This document shows positions 27,082-36,307 of a stretch of DNA of 64,000 bases, piece by piece; the stretch's first letter is position 1, and every line of letters starts with the position of its first letter. Origin of the DNA: Spiribacter roseus (GTDB lineage Bacteria > Pseudomonadota > Gammaproteobacteria > Nitrococcales > Nitrococcaceae); contig NZ_CP016382.1 in the NCBI RefSeq assembly GCF_002813635.1, positions 1,647,001 to 1,711,000 on the forward strand, given 5' to 3'. The position numbers and the translations under genes were made by a program. The notes beneath the pieces are model-generated. The model was not told the origin of the DNA. It made no database searches and worked only from the letters and a program-made list of their open reading frames with translations.

Positions 27082-27198
27082 CTACTCTGCGCGCATCCGC
27101 CGTTGATAGGCGACGCCGTCGCCGATTTCATCCCGGCGCTCGCGCCACAGCCCAAAGGCGACGCTCGGGTGATTCGATTGGTCGTCGGTTTCAGTCAT
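27082..27198 (-). CDS. 38-aa possible protein, resembles an antitoxin C-terminal tail
   Basis: The short frame reads MTETDDQSNHPSVAFGLWRE and then RRDEIGDGVAYQRRMRAE. The FGLWRERRDEIGDGVAY pattern resembles the tail found at the C-terminus of some small antitoxins. There is no strong ribosome-binding site and no DNA-binding domain in front. It lies 14 bp upstream of the ElyC-like gene. It may be a small gene or a relic of an antitoxin. Confidence 0.4.
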   Translation of the reverse strand: MTETDDQSNHPSVAFGLWRERRDEIGDGVAYQRRMRAE

Positions 27199-27244
27199 AA
27201 GGTTAAGGGTATCGCGGCCACGGGCGACCGAGCGAACCTCCCGT

Positions 27245-27796
27245 CTACAACAACCGCTCGATTGCGCGCTTGACCTTATCCGAGCCAGGTCGGGTCATCG
27301 CCCCGAACACCTCGACCACCTCGCCGTCGGGATTGACCAGGTACTTGTTGAAGTTCCAGCGCGGGGCGCGGGACTGACGCGCCAGTTCGGCGAACACCGG
27401 ATGGGCATCACCACCGCGGACGGGCACGGTCGCCATCATGTCGAAGCTCACCCCAAAGTTCACAAAGCAGGTCTCCGCGGCGGCCGCCTCGTCATCCGCC
27501 TCCTGATTGAAGGAATCCGACGAGAACCCGATCACCTTGAGCCCACGATCGGCATAGGCCTGATGCAGCGCCTCCAATCCCTCGAACTGACCGGTAAAGC
27601 CGCAGTGACTGGCGGTATTGACCAACAGCACCGCTGGCGCATCCGCGGCAAGGTCCTGCACGTTGACGACTTCGCTCGAGTGCAGCCGGCGCATGTCGTG
27701 ATCAAGCCAGTCCGTGCCGGCGGTGGCCGTAGACGCCATGGCGATTCCTCCCAGTAGCAACGTGAGCAGTACAGCAATCGTTAGAGCGATTCTCAT
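27245..27796 (-). CDS. glutathione peroxidase family protein, exported
   Basis: The 183-aa protein has a signal peptide (MRIALTIAVLLTLLLGGIAMAS) and the peroxidase motif VNTASHCGFTGQFEGLEAL, with Cys65 in place of selenocysteine. The second and third conserved positions (RWNFNKYLVNPDGEVVEVF) are present, including the Trp-Asn-Phe catalytic residues. It would reduce peroxides in the periplasm with thiol donors. The yoeB-yefM pair lies upstream on the same strand; 10 bp separates them. Confidence 0.9.
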   Translation of the reverse strand: MRIALTIAVLLTLLLGGIAMASTATAGTDWLDHDMRRLHSSEVVNVQDLAADAPAVLLVNTASHCGFTGQFEGLEALHQAYADRGLKVIGFSSDSFNQEADDEAAAAETCFVNFGVSFDMMATVPVRGGDAHPVFAELARQSRAPRWNFNKYLVNPDGEVVEVFGAMTRPGSDKVKRAIERLL

Positions 27797-27806
27797 GGCG
27801 TACCCC

Positions 27807-28061
27807 TTAGTAGTGATGGCGCAGTTGTGCGATCAGCAGCACCTCATCCGCACAGCGATAAACCATTCGATGCTCTTGGTTGATACGTCGCGACCAATAA
27901 CCGGCAAGCGCATGCCTGAGAGGCTCGGGCTTTCCGGATCCACTGAAGGGTTCTCGGGCAGTGGCTTTGATCAGGGCATTAATGCGTTTCAGCATTCGAC
28001 GGTCAGTGCTCTGCCAGAACAGATAATCATCCCAGGCATTCGTCGAAAAGCAGATCTTCAT
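27807..28061 (-). CDS. yoeB: YoeB-family mRNA interferase toxin
   Basis: The 84-aa protein has the Txe/YoeB pattern: FSTNAWDDYLFWQSTDRRML, KRINALIKATAREPFSGSGK, EPLRHALAGYWSRRINQEHR and a final LRHHY. The catalytic Glu, Arg and C-terminal His-Tyr of YoeB ribonucleases are in place. It overlaps the antitoxin stop by four bases. This is the most complete toxin-antitoxin pair in the region, along with higBA. Confidence 0.94.
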   Translation of the reverse strand: MKICFSTNAWDDYLFWQSTDRRMLKRINALIKATAREPFSGSGKPEPLRHALAGYWSRRINQEHRMVYRCADEVLLIAQLRHHY

Positions 28062-28312
28062 TCAGCCAGCGGATGCACTTCACCACCACCCGCTTCCAGC
28101 TCAGCAACCGATTCAAGTAGTCGACGGGCATTGGCCGGCGAGCGAAGGAGCCAGGCCGTCTCCTGCAACGACTCATAGTCCTCAAGCGACATCATGACCA
28201 CCGACGACGCACGGCTTCGTGTGATTGTGACCGGCGAGTGGTCCTCACACACCTGATCCATTGTGCCGGCTAGATTAGCCCTCACTTTTGTGTAGCTGAT
28301 CGCGTCCATCAC
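28058..28312 (-). CDS. yefM: YefM-family antitoxin
   Basis: The 84-aa protein begins MMDAISYTKVRANLAGTMDQ and continues DHSPVTITRSRASSVVMMSLEDYESLQETAWLL, the canonical YefM DNA-binding domain, with an acidic tail (ESVAELEAGGGEVHPLAE) that wraps YoeB. Antitoxin precedes toxin, with an ATGA overlap. Confidence 0.94.
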   Translation of the reverse strand: MMDAISYTKVRANLAGTMDQVCEDHSPVTITRSRASSVVMMSLEDYESLQETAWLLRSPANARRLLESVAELEAGGGEVHPLAE

Positions 28313-28374
28313 CGCCTCCTTATCTGTACAGGATATTGTACCGGGCGAGTCAGCCTTTAGCGACCCACATCGAC

Positions 28375-29460
28375 CTAACGGTCCGCATAGTTGGCCTCAA
28401 TCCACTCACGGTAGGCACCCGACTGAACGCGGGCGACCCATTCCGGATGGTCCAGATACCACTGAACGGTCTCGCGCAGGCCCTGCTCGAAGGTGTGGGC
28501 CGGCCGCCAGCCGAGCTCGTGCTGAATGCGGCGACTGTCGATCGCATAGCGCCGGTCATGACCGGGTCGATCGGTGACCGAGGTGATGAGGGCGCGATAG
28601 CCGCTGGCGGTGTCCGTGGGCTGGATCGTCTCGAGCGTCTCGCACAGCGCCTCCACCACCTGCAGGTTGGTGCGCTCGGCGTCCCCACCAATGTTGTAGG
28701 TGCGACCGATCTTGCCGTGCTGTAGGACCGCCCATAGTGCCTCGGCGTGATCGTCGACATGCAGCCAGTCACGGATCTGTCCCCCGTCGCCGTAGACCGG
28801 CAGGGGCTTGCCGGCAAGCGCGTTCAGGATCATCAGCGGGATGAGCTTTTCCGGAAGCTGGTAGGGCCCGTAATTGTTCGAGCAGTTGGTGATCACCACC
28901 GGCAGGCCATAAGTGCGGTGCCAGGCGCGGACCAGATGGTCGCTCGCGGCCTTGCTAGCGGCGTAGGGCGAGCTCGGTGCGTAGGGCGTCGCCTCGGTGA
29001 ACGCCGGCGCGTCGGGTGGCAGATCCCCGAAGACCTCATCCGTCGAGATGTGATGCAGGCGGAAGCGCTCGCGCGGGCTCGAGCCACTGGCCTCGGGGCG
29101 GTCGTCGAGCCCCTCCCAGTAAGCGCGGGCGGTATCGAGCAGGTTCTGGGTGCCGACCACGTTGGTGTCGACAAACACGCCGGGGCCGAGGATCGAGCGG
29201 TCCACATGGCTCTCGGCGGCGAGGTGCATCACCGCATCCGGGCGATGTTCGCGAAAGACCCGTTCGAGGGCCTCGCGATCGCGGATATCCACCCGCTCGA
29301 ACCGATACCCGGGATCGTGTTGAAGGCCCGGGAGGGACTCGGGGTTGCCGGCATAGGTAAGCGCATCGACGTTGACCACCTCGGCCCGCCCCCGGCCGCG
29401 GAGTTGCCGGATCAGCGCCGACCCAATGAAGCCGGCACCGCCGGTGATGAGGATTTTCAT
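28375..29460 (-). CDS. rfbB: dTDP-glucose 4,6-dehydratase
   Basis: The 361-aa short-chain dehydrogenase-type enzyme has the NAD site [14 protein letters not shown] at residues 7-20, the dehydratase [12 protein letters not shown] segment and [12 protein letters not shown] with catalytic Tyr and Lys. It makes dTDP-4-keto-6-deoxyglucose, the precursor of rhamnose and related sugars. No rfbA, rfbC or rfbD is in the window, so downstream sugar is unknown. It overlaps galE by four bases. Confidence 0.95.
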   Translation of the reverse strand: MKILITGGAGFIGSALIRQLRGRGRAEVVNVDALTYAGNPESLPGLQHDPGYRFERVDIRDREALERVFREHRPDAVMHLAAESHVDRSILGPGVFVDTNVVGTQNLLDTARAYWEGLDDRPEASGSSPRERFRLHHISTDEVFGDLPPDAPAFTEATPYAPSSPYAASKAASDHLVRAWHRTYGLPVVITNCSNNYGPYQLPEKLIPLMILNALAGKPLPVYGDGGQIRDWLHVDDHAEALWAVLQHGKIGRTYNIGGDAERTNLQVVEALCETLETIQPTDTASGYRALITSVTDRPGHDRRYAIDSRRIQHELGWRPAHTFEQGLRETVQWYLDHPEWVARVQSGAYREWIEANYADR

Positions 29461-30518
29461 GGGGCTGCGCCCTCCTCTTCGCCGGCGTCGCGATAGCCGT
29501 TGGGGTTATCCCGCTGCCAACGCCAGGCATCCGCCATCATGGCGTCCAGGCCGCGCTCAGCCTGCCAGCCGAGCTCCTCACGGGCGCGGGTGGGATCGGC
29601 ATAGCACTCGGCAATGTCGCCAGGCCGGCGCGGTGAGACATGCGTGGGGATCGTCTGACCCGAGGCGCGCTCAAAGGCCGCGACCACTTCCCGCACCGAG
29701 TAGCCACGGCCGGTGCCGAGATTCCAGACCCGGGCGCCGGTCTGGGCCATGAGGGGTTTCAGGGCGGCCAGATGCCCCTGGACCAGGTCGAGGACATGGA
29801 TGTAGTCCCGCACGCCGGTCCCATCAGCGGTGGCATAGTCGTCCCCAAAGATCGACAGCGCTTCACGCCGGCCGACGGCGACCTGGCTGATGAAGGGCAC
29901 GAGGTTATTGGGATGGCCCTGGGGATCCTCGCCGATGCGACCGCTCGGGTGGGCGCCCACCGGATTGAAATAGCGCAGCAGCGCCACGGACCAGCGCGGA
30001 TCGGCGGCGGCCAGATCCATCAGGATGCGCTCGATCATCGCTTTGGAGGTGCCATAGGGGTTGGCGGGCTCACCCACCGGGGCGGTTTCGGGGATGGGGA
30101 CGTGGGCGGGATCGCCGTAGACCGTCGCCGATGAGCTGAAGATCAGCCGCCGCACGCCAGCCCCCGCCATCGCGCGGGCCAGGGCGAGGGTTCCGCCGAC
30201 GTTGTTATCGTAATAGGCGAGGGGCTTTTCGGTGCTCTCACCCACGGCCTTGAGACCGGCGAAGTGCATGACGGCATCCACCGGACCCCTGCCATCGGCA
30301 TCACCGCCGGCGAGCAGGGCCGCAAGGCGTTGCTCGTCACGGATATCCGCCTCGACCACGGTCAGAGGCCGACCGCTCAGTGCCTCGACCCGCTCGAGCG
30401 CCGTCGGCGAGCCGTTGACGAAGCTGTCCAGACCGATCACCTCGTGACCGGCGTCAAGGAGGGCCAGCGCGGCATGGGAGCCAATATAGCCGGCCGCGCC
30501 GGTGATGAGGACTTTCAT
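29457..30518 (-). CDS. galE: UDP-glucose 4-epimerase
   Basis: The 353-aa protein starts [21 protein letters not shown] (NAD-binding GxxGxxG) and has [17 protein letters not shown] and the [10 protein letters not shown] catalytic Tyr-Lys pair, with [19 protein letters not shown], typical of GalE. It interconverts UDP-glucose and UDP-galactose (or the GlcNAc forms) for polysaccharide. It precedes rfbB with an ATGA overlap; a nucleotide-sugar pair on the edge of the exopolysaccharide locus. Confidence 0.95.
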   Translation of the reverse strand: MKVLITGAAGYIGSHAALALLDAGHEVIGLDSFVNGSPTALERVEALSGRPLTVVEADIRDEQRLAALLAGGDADGRGPVDAVMHFAGLKAVGESTEKPLAYYDNNVGGTLALARAMAGAGVRRLIFSSSATVYGDPAHVPIPETAPVGEPANPYGTSKAMIERILMDLAAADPRWSVALLRYFNPVGAHPSGRIGEDPQGHPNNLVPFISQVAVGRREALSIFGDDYATADGTGVRDYIHVLDLVQGHLAALKPLMAQTGARVWNLGTGRGYSVREVVAAFERASGQTIPTHVSPRRPGDIAECYADPTRAREELGWQAERGLDAMMADAWRWQRDNPNGYRDAGEEEGAAP

Positions 30519-30571
30519 CGGAAGGAGTCTAGCAAAAGGGGAATCGTGCGCTCATGCTGAGCTGATCGACG

Positions 30572-30826
30572 CTAAAAACGTTCACCCTCCCGCGCCCGAC
30601 GCATGAACAAACCGAATTCCTCTTCAGCCATCGGCATCTGATCAGTCAACGCGCGCAGCCTGTCGGCATTAATGGGCCGGCGTTCGACTTCGACGGGGAC
30701 CAGTCGGACAACTGGCCGTCCGTGCCGAGTGATCGTCACCGACTCACCCCGTTCGGCACGGTCCGCCAGCTCATGGATATGTGCCCTGGCCTTGGAGAGC
30801 GTTATGGAACCGCCATCCATCCTCAT
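30572..30826 (-). CDS. Phd/YefM-family antitoxin without partner
   Basis: The 84-aa frame begins MRMDGGSITLSKARAHIHEL, followed by ESVTITRHGRPVVRLVPVEV, the Phd fold, and the tail EEEFGLFMRRAREGERF. Downstream only 53 bp separates it from galE, so no toxin gene is present. The start could also be the second Met, two codons later. An orphan antitoxin or relic. Confidence 0.78.
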   Translation of the reverse strand: MRMDGGSITLSKARAHIHELADRAERGESVTITRHGRPVVRLVPVEVERRPINADRLRALTDQMPMAEEEFGLFMRRAREGERF

Positions 30827-30957
30827 GCACCGCTTGGTGACTATTGTTCCGTTCAAGGTAGTCGCCGTTGCCGCGCTCGGCAACGCATTGATGCGAATCG
30901 CAGTGACAGCGAGGATGGTGCGCGATTCAACACCAGCGACACGTCACGGGGCATGAA

Positions 30958-31842
30958 ATGAACGACGACTGCTGGGCCCGCATTGAGCAGGCCATCGCCG
31001 AGGCATCCGGTCATGCGCCCGCGCCCATGCGGCGTACACCGGTTGGTGGTGGCGACATCAATGCCGCCTATCGGCTGGAGGGGCCGACGGTACGTTGGTT
31101 CGTCAAGCTCAACCGCGCCGATCGGCTGTGGATGTTCGAGGCCGAGACGGCAGGGTTGGCGGCCATGGCCTCGGCAGCCGAAGGTCCGCGCGTGCCGCGA
31201 CCACTGACTATCGGCGTCGCGGGCAATCGCAGTTATGCGGTGATGGAGTGGATCGACCTGCATCCGCGTGGGGATACAACCGCGCTGGGCCACGCGTTGG
31301 CGAACATGCATGCGGTGACGACCAACCAGTACGGCTGGGATCGCGACAACACCATCGGCGACACCCATCAGGTCAATCCCTGGGAGCGCGACTGGGTGGC
31401 GTTCTACCGCGAGCATCGACTGCGGTTTCAGCTCGACCTCGCACGTCGCAATGGCTTTGGCGGGCGCCTGCAGGATCGCGGCGAGGCGCTGGCGGAACGG
31501 TTAGGGGCATTTTTCAGCGACTACACCCCGCGCACCTCACTGCTGCATGGTGATCTCTGGTCGGGGAATGTCGCGTTTGACGGGACGGGCGCACCGGTGC
31601 TCTATGACCCGGCGGTGTACTTTGGCGATCGGGAGAGTGACTTGGCGATGTCCGAGCTCTTCGGCCGACTACCGGCGGCGGCGTACTCGGCCTACGAGAC
31701 GGTGTGGCCGCTGGATGCGGGATATCCCGTCCGCCGCGAGCTCTATCAGCTCTACCACATCCTCAATCACGCGAATCTGTTCGGTGGGCCGTATGCCCGA
31801 GAAGCGGAGGGGATGATTGATCGATTGCTGGTGGCAGTGTGA
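30958..31842 (+). CDS. fructosamine/ketosamine-3-kinase family protein
   Basis: The 294-aa protein has the family layout: RRTPVGGGDINAAYRLEG near residue 27, a nucleotide-binding WFVKLNR lysine, SLLHGDLWSGNVAF (catalytic loop, HGDLW) and PAVYFGDRESDLAM (Mg-binding Asp). FN3K-like enzymes phosphorylate ketoamines to trigger deglycation of proteins or small molecules. It diverges from the orphan Phd antitoxin. No clear ribosome-binding site is seen upstream of the ATG. Confidence 0.92.
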   Translation: MNDDCWARIEQAIAEASGHAPAPMRRTPVGGGDINAAYRLEGPTVRWFVKLNRADRLWMFEAETAGLAAMASAAEGPRVPRPLTIGVAGNRSYAVMEWIDLHPRGDTTALGHALANMHAVTTNQYGWDRDNTIGDTHQVNPWERDWVAFYREHRLRFQLDLARRNGFGGRLQDRGEALAERLGAFFSDYTPRTSLLHGDLWSGNVAFDGTGAPVLYDPAVYFGDRESDLAMSELFGRLPAAAYSAYETVWPLDAGYPVRRELYQLYHILNHANLFGGPYAREAEGMIDRLLVAV

Positions 31843-31866
31843 CCAATCAAGCCGGCGCTGCGGAAA

Positions 31867-32019
31867 TTATGGCGAGGCCTCTTCCCGAGCGACTTCGGCG
31901 CGGCGATCCGCTATCAAGCTGTCCGCCAGACTGATATGCGGATCGACCGTGCAAAACCGATCCCGCAGCCGTTCACCGGGATTGAGGCCGAGCTGGATTC
32001 CTTTGTTTGATAGGGCCAT
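31867..32019 (-). CDS. small hypothetical protein, 50 aa
   Basis: A 50-codon frame with a strong AAGGAGG ribosome-binding site seven bases before its ATG. The product starts MALSNKGIQLGLNPGERL and ends ISLADSLIADRRAEVAREEA. The charged helical end resembles toxin-wrapping antitoxin tails, but no DNA-binding domain is seen and I do not recognise the family. It converges tail to tail with the fructosamine kinase and diverges from the broken HTH gene. Confidence 0.6.
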   Translation of the reverse strand: MALSNKGIQLGLNPGERLRDRFCTVDPHISLADSLIADRRAEVAREEASP

Positions 32020-32057
32020 CAGACCTCCTTGCTTGTTGCCTGCCCTGCCGGGCTTCA

Positions 32058-32296
32058 TTGGATACCGTGTTCGTATTAAGGCTTTATGTGTTGCAGCACG
32101 CAAGCAGCGTGGCTGGACACAAGCCTTTGTGGCGGAGCGTGCCGGGTTGCGGCAGGAAACGATATCCATCATCGAGAATGGTGCAAAGCCCTCGAGGCTT
32201 TCGTCGATCCTCGCTGTTCTCGCTGCACTCGATCTCGAGTTCAGGGTCGCTGAGCGCTCAAAATGGCAGCCGCAGGATATTGAGGCGCTTTTCTAA
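32058..32296 (+). pseudogene. XRE-family HTH protein with no intact start
   Basis: From about 32075 the frame encodes KALCVAARKQRGWTQAFVAE then RAGLRQETISIIENGAKPS, a clear XRE helix-turn-helix of the HipB type, ending DIEALF. No ATG, GTG or TTG lies in this frame near the beginning. The expected opening residues LDTVF occur just upstream in another frame from a TTG at 32058. A one-base deletion near 32072 would explain this. A non-standard ATT start is an alternative. Confidence 0.6.
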
Positions 32297-32367
32297 CCGC
32301 CGCTGCGGGCAACAGGCTGGCCAATCCGATGACCGGCCATGTTCCCAAAAGATGTGTAACAGCCCTA

Positions 32368-33753
32368 ATGTCGGTACATTACGCGGTTATTAGCGACGAT
32401 CGGACTCACAAGTTGACCACCACCAACACATCCAACCCACCGACGCCGACGCCGACAGCACCCCTCACCCGCAGCGAGCAGTTCATCACCGCGGCGGTGT
32501 TCCTGTTCCCGGCGCTGGCACTGACCGTGCCGGATGGCTATTCCATCGGCGCGGTGGCACTGCTCATCGCGGCGATCACCCACCTCGTCGCCAATCGTCG
32601 CACCTGGGCACAACACCCGCCCCTGCCGGGTGCCGTCAAGGCGGTGATCGCGTTCATGATCCTCTACGCGCTCTTCTGGATGGGTGACGCGGCCCTGCGC
32701 GGCGAAGGCGTGCGCGAGTTCGACCGACCCAGCCGCTTTCTGCTCGCCGCGTTCTGCCTGAGCGTCTTCGCCCGGGCGCGTATCCAGCAGGGTGCCTTGT
32801 GGTTGGGGCTGGCGGTGGGCGGCATTGGCGCGGGTGGACTGGCCATCACCCAGAAACTCATTGAAGGCCAGCAGCGTGCCAACGGCTTCGCGCAGGTCAT
32901 TCAGTTCGGCAACGCGGCCATGCTGATCGGGCTGATGTGCCTGGCCGGCATGCTGTGGAGCCTGCAGCCACCAACCACCAATCCCGACCGCCTGCGTCGC
33001 ACCCGCCGTCGCCGCGTCCTCTTGACCCTTCTCATGGGCTTGGGTGCGCTGGGTGGCCTGACAGCGTCATTCGTGTCCGGCACACGGGGAGCCTGGCTTG
33101 CGCTCGGCCCCGCCCTGCTTGTCGGCCTCTGGGCGGCGGTGCAGCTCAGAAAAGCCCGGCTCTATCTGCTCATCGGTCCATTCGCCCTAGCGGTGATTGT
33201 AACGACGGCGTATTTCATCCCGGCCACAGGCGTGGAATGGCGGGTGGATTCGGCGGTGAATGAGGTGCATCTATACCTTGAGGATACCGAGCGCAGAACG
33301 AATACCGGTAATCGGTTCGAAATGTGGAGAGGGGCCGCTCACCTGATCAGCGAACGGCCCTGGGTCGGGTGGGGCGAAACGGGGTATCAGGCGGGGCTGG
33401 CGCGATTGGGCGAGGCGGGCATCATCACTGAGCGTGCGGCTGAATACACGCATGCCCATAACGAGTGGCTCAACGTCTGGGCAAAAAGGGGCATCATCGG
33501 AATATTCATTCTACTAGGATTGTATTTAAGCCCGATCAACGCGTTTGTCCGTTCCCCTCGCGGGGCAACGAGTCAGACCAGTTCCAGCGGAAGTCATGAG
33601 TCGCCACACCTCGCACTCCACACCGCCGGGATGATGTTCACCCTTGGCGCGATGGCCACCGGTCTCACGCAGGTCAATTTCAACCACAACATCGGGGTGA
33701 TGACCTTTGCGTTCATGACCGCGGTACTAGTGGGGATTTCACAGCGCAATTGA
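32368..33753 (+). CDS. O-antigen ligase/polymerase family membrane protein
   Basis: A protein of about 461 aa with ten or more hydrophobic helices and a long periplasmic loop around residues 290-390 containing the Wzy_C-type pattern RFEMWRGAAHLISERPWVGWGETGY and HAHNEWLNVWAKRG, as in WaaL and related ligases that transfer undecaprenyl-linked glycans. The N-terminus has a Thr/Pro tract (PPTPTPTAPLT). The start is uncertain: no good ribosome-binding site precedes 32368 or the nearby alternatives. It faces away from the rest of the locus. Confidence 0.85.
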   Translation: MSVHYAVISDDRTHKLTTTNTSNPPTPTPTAPLTRSEQFITAAVFLFPALALTVPDGYSIGAVALLIAAITHLVANRRTWAQHPPLPGAVKAVIAFMILYALFWMGDAALRGEGVREFDRPSRFLLAAFCLSVFARARIQQGALWLGLAVGGIGAGGLAITQKLIEGQQRANGFAQVIQFGNAAMLIGLMCLAGMLWSLQPPTTNPDRLRRTRRRRVLLTLLMGLGALGGLTASFVSGTRGAWLALGPALLVGLWAAVQLRKARLYLLIGPFALAVIVTTAYFIPATGVEWRVDSAVNEVHLYLEDTERRTNTGNRFEMWRGAAHLISERPWVGWGETGYQAGLARLGEAGIITERAAEYTHAHNEWLNVWAKRGIIGIFILLGLYLSPINAFVRSPRGATSQTSSSGSHESPHLALHTAGMMFTLGAMATGLTQVNFNHNIGVMTFAFMTAVLVGISQRN

Positions 33754-33829
33754 CGTGGCCGGTGCAGTCATTCGCGGCGCTCGCAGGGCGTCAGCAGTGC
33801 CGCCCGGCCCAATGTCCGGATCAATGGCG

Positions 33830-35119
33830 CTATCGCGCGCCGTCGCCCGTGATAATCGTGCGAAACGTCCGGATCACGATCACCAGGTCCAGCCAGATTG
33901 AGCAGTGCTTGGCGTAATAGAGGTCATACTCAAGCTTATCCCGGGTCTCGTCTTCCGAGTCGACATACCCGTGAGTGACCTGAGCCCAGCCAGTGATCCC
34001 CGGTTTGACCAGGTGGCGATAGGCGTAGAAGGGGATTGACGCTTCAAACGACTCAACAAACGCAACCTGTTCCGGACGCGGCCCGATGACGCTCATTTCG
34101 CCTTTGAGGACATTCCAGAACTGGGGCAGCTCATCGATGCGGGTCCGACGAATGAAATGCCCCACCCGGGTGATACGTTCATCTGCCGCCCGGGCAAACC
34201 GTGGGCCGGCCCGATCGGCATCCACCCGCATGCTGCGGAACTTGACCATGGGAAAACGCTTTCCCCCCTGACCGATACGCGACTGCATAAAGAACAAAGG
34301 CCCCGGCGAATCGCACTTGATCGCCACTGCGGCGAGGCAGACAACCGGGAGGGTGAGTGGGCTCGACGCAAGCACGATCAGTAGGTCCATACCCCGTTTG
34401 ATGGCCATGTAGATCGGATGCGGCTTGAAACTGGCGAGATGGCCTGACTGCAGATACTCCAGAGATACTCGCCCCGTCAGCTGCTCACTAACCTGCGGGC
34501 CGTTATGGACGGGTACACCACGGACCTGACAGTCCGCATGAAACCGCTGCCACCGGGGGTCGTCAGTATCCAGATGGCCAACCACACCATCTACCCGGAT
34601 GCCGCTCATTGAAGGCTCATCCAGTCGTACATAGCGGGCGTCAGCGACCGCCTGCACCGATGCCGGCAGAGCGCCCGGCTCAACAGCCAATACCGGCTTG
34701 AAATAGCGATGCCTGAGCGCGCGGCCAATAACAAGCCAAACCGCCGTGACCACGGCGGCAGTCAGCAGAAAGCTTCGCGAGTAATACGTGCGGGCAAATA
34801 GCAGCGCCACCGCAACGCCACCAAAGGCCGCCATGGTGATCGCCACCCCGACAAAGGGATGGAAAATACCAATATCGACTCGCTCCATCCGCCGTGCGGT
34901 CGTGACGGTGATCCCATAGGCCCCAAGACAGCCAGCAATCAGCAACTGGGCGCGCCACATATCATCCTGGCTCGGTATTCCCCACGCGACGCCGCTGCCC
35001 AGCGCAAGCATTAAAACGGCCCCACCGAGCCACCAGATCAGCGATAGCCATGCCGGGCGCCGTGTCATTGGCCCACTCGGCAGAGAGCGCTTACCGGAGC
35101 CTGCTAGTAAGTTCGACAT
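33830..35119 (-). CDS. undecaprenyl-phosphate sugar phosphotransferase (WcaJ/WbaP family)
   Basis: The 429-aa protein has several N-terminal membrane helices, a CoA-binding-like middle domain, and a bacterial sugar transferase domain from about residue 235. That domain includes KRGMDLLIVLASSPLTLPVV, FFMQSRIGQGGKRFPMVKFR, IRRTRIDELPQFWNVLKGEM and GPRPEQV, with KPGITGWAQVTHGY near the end. It primes repeat-unit synthesis by loading a sugar-1-phosphate on the lipid carrier. It is in the minus-strand polysaccharide operon, 33 bp after a GT4 gene. Confidence 0.93.
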   Translation of the reverse strand: MSNLLAGSGKRSLPSGPMTRRPAWLSLIWWLGGAVLMLALGSGVAWGIPSQDDMWRAQLLIAGCLGAYGITVTTARRMERVDIGIFHPFVGVAITMAAFGGVAVALLFARTYYSRSFLLTAAVVTAVWLVIGRALRHRYFKPVLAVEPGALPASVQAVADARYVRLDEPSMSGIRVDGVVGHLDTDDPRWQRFHADCQVRGVPVHNGPQVSEQLTGRVSLEYLQSGHLASFKPHPIYMAIKRGMDLLIVLASSPLTLPVVCLAAVAIKCDSPGPLFFMQSRIGQGGKRFPMVKFRSMRVDADRAGPRFARAADERITRVGHFIRRTRIDELPQFWNVLKGEMSVIGPRPEQVAFVESFEASIPFYAYRHLVKPGITGWAQVTHGYVDSEDETRDKLEYDLYYAKHCSIWLDLVIVIRTFRTIITGDGAR

Positions 35120-35152
35120 CAGGGTAATCCTTGCCAGGTAGGGGTTTTTTGG

Positions 35153-36307
35153 CTAACCAAGGATCTGGCGGATTTTATCCATGTACGCATCAACGACGAG
35201 GCGGACATCATAATATTGCTCCATCAAACGGCGACCCGCCTGCCCCATCTCCGCACGGCGGGCGGGTCCCAGATGGAGCATTTCAAGCATCTTGTCAGCG
35301 AGATCGTCCGAGTCGCGCGGCTCACAGAGCAGCCCGGTCTGCCCGTCAATCAGCGGCTCACGCGTGCCAACGCTATCCGCCGCGATGATCGGTCGGCCCA
35401 TGGCGGCTGCCTCCAGAAGAACGTGGGGGGTGCCTTCGCGATATGACGGTAGGACGACGCAGTCAGCATCGCTGATCAATGGCCTCACGTCGTCTACCTT
35501 GCCGAGCCAACTCATGACGGGTGATGCAGACCAAGCCTGCAGAGCGGATTCAGAAACAGTGCCAGAGTGTCCGCTCGGCACATCACCCGCAATTGAAAAG
35601 ACAATGTCCGAGCTTTGGGCATGAGCTGCCTTTGCCGCCTCCATGAACTCATTAACGCCTTTCTCAGCAACGAGCCGGGCGATCATCACGAAGTGGACGG
35701 GTCTTGCTGGTGGGGCGGTCGACGCCAGCGGCGTGAAGGGGAATGCGTTCAGATCGATGCCTGAGCCGGGCAGCACCGATAGCCGATGAGACTGTGCGAT
35801 ATTGCGATCAAGGACATGGTCACGATCATCCTTGTTCTGCACGAACACATGAGCGGCCCTGCCCTGGGATGATCGCAGTAGCCCGTTCACCAATGCGCCC
35901 AGCCATCCGCCGCGGGTGATGGCTGTCCCCATGCCCGAAAGGTTGTTGATGAAGGGGATTCTGAGACGGCGGGCGACCAGTCCACCGTAGATATCGACTT
36001 TTGGTGTGAAATGCAGCGCGAGGGCGGGATTGATCTGGCGGTAGGCGTGGTACAGGTCCCGCAACGCCGTCAGCTCGGTCACCAGACCCGTGCTCGCGCC
36101 CTGCAGGCGGAGCGGAAAATGACTGAACCCGGCTGAGTGGAGGTCGCCAACGTATGCATCCGATGGCGCTACCGCTACCGGATCGTAGCCGCCCTCACGC
36201 AGCGCGTTAAGCAAAGGCAACCGAAAGCGGACGACGTACTCAGTCGTTGAGTTGGTGATCGCAACCCGAGGGCACAGCCCGGGCTCAGGCGCTACGTAGT
36301 CAGCCAT
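35153..36307 (-). CDS. GT4 glycosyltransferase (PglA/WbpT-like)
   Basis: The 384-aa GT-B protein starts MADYVAPEPGLCPRVAITNS. It has HFTPKVDIYGGLVARRLRIP and NNLSGMGTAITRGG in the acceptor half, and FVMIARLVAEKGVNEFMEA and SYREGTPHVLLEAAAMGRP (E-x7-E) in the donor half. The pattern is that of lipid-linked N-acetylgalactosaminyl or glucosyl transferases such as PglA. The ATG at 36307 was chosen because upstream codons overlap a relic membrane-protein frame. Confidence 0.88.
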   Translation of the reverse strand: MADYVAPEPGLCPRVAITNSTTEYVVRFRLPLLNALREGGYDPVAVAPSDAYVGDLHSAGFSHFPLRLQGASTGLVTELTALRDLYHAYRQINPALALHFTPKVDIYGGLVARRLRIPFINNLSGMGTAITRGGWLGALVNGLLRSSQGRAAHVFVQNKDDRDHVLDRNIAQSHRLSVLPGSGIDLNAFPFTPLASTAPPARPVHFVMIARLVAEKGVNEFMEAAKAAHAQSSDIVFSIAGDVPSGHSGTVSESALQAWSASPVMSWLGKVDDVRPLISDADCVVLPSYREGTPHVLLEAAAMGRPIIAADSVGTREPLIDGQTGLLCEPRDSDDLADKMLEMLHLGPARRAEMGQAGRRLMEQYYDVRLVVDAYMDKIRQILG

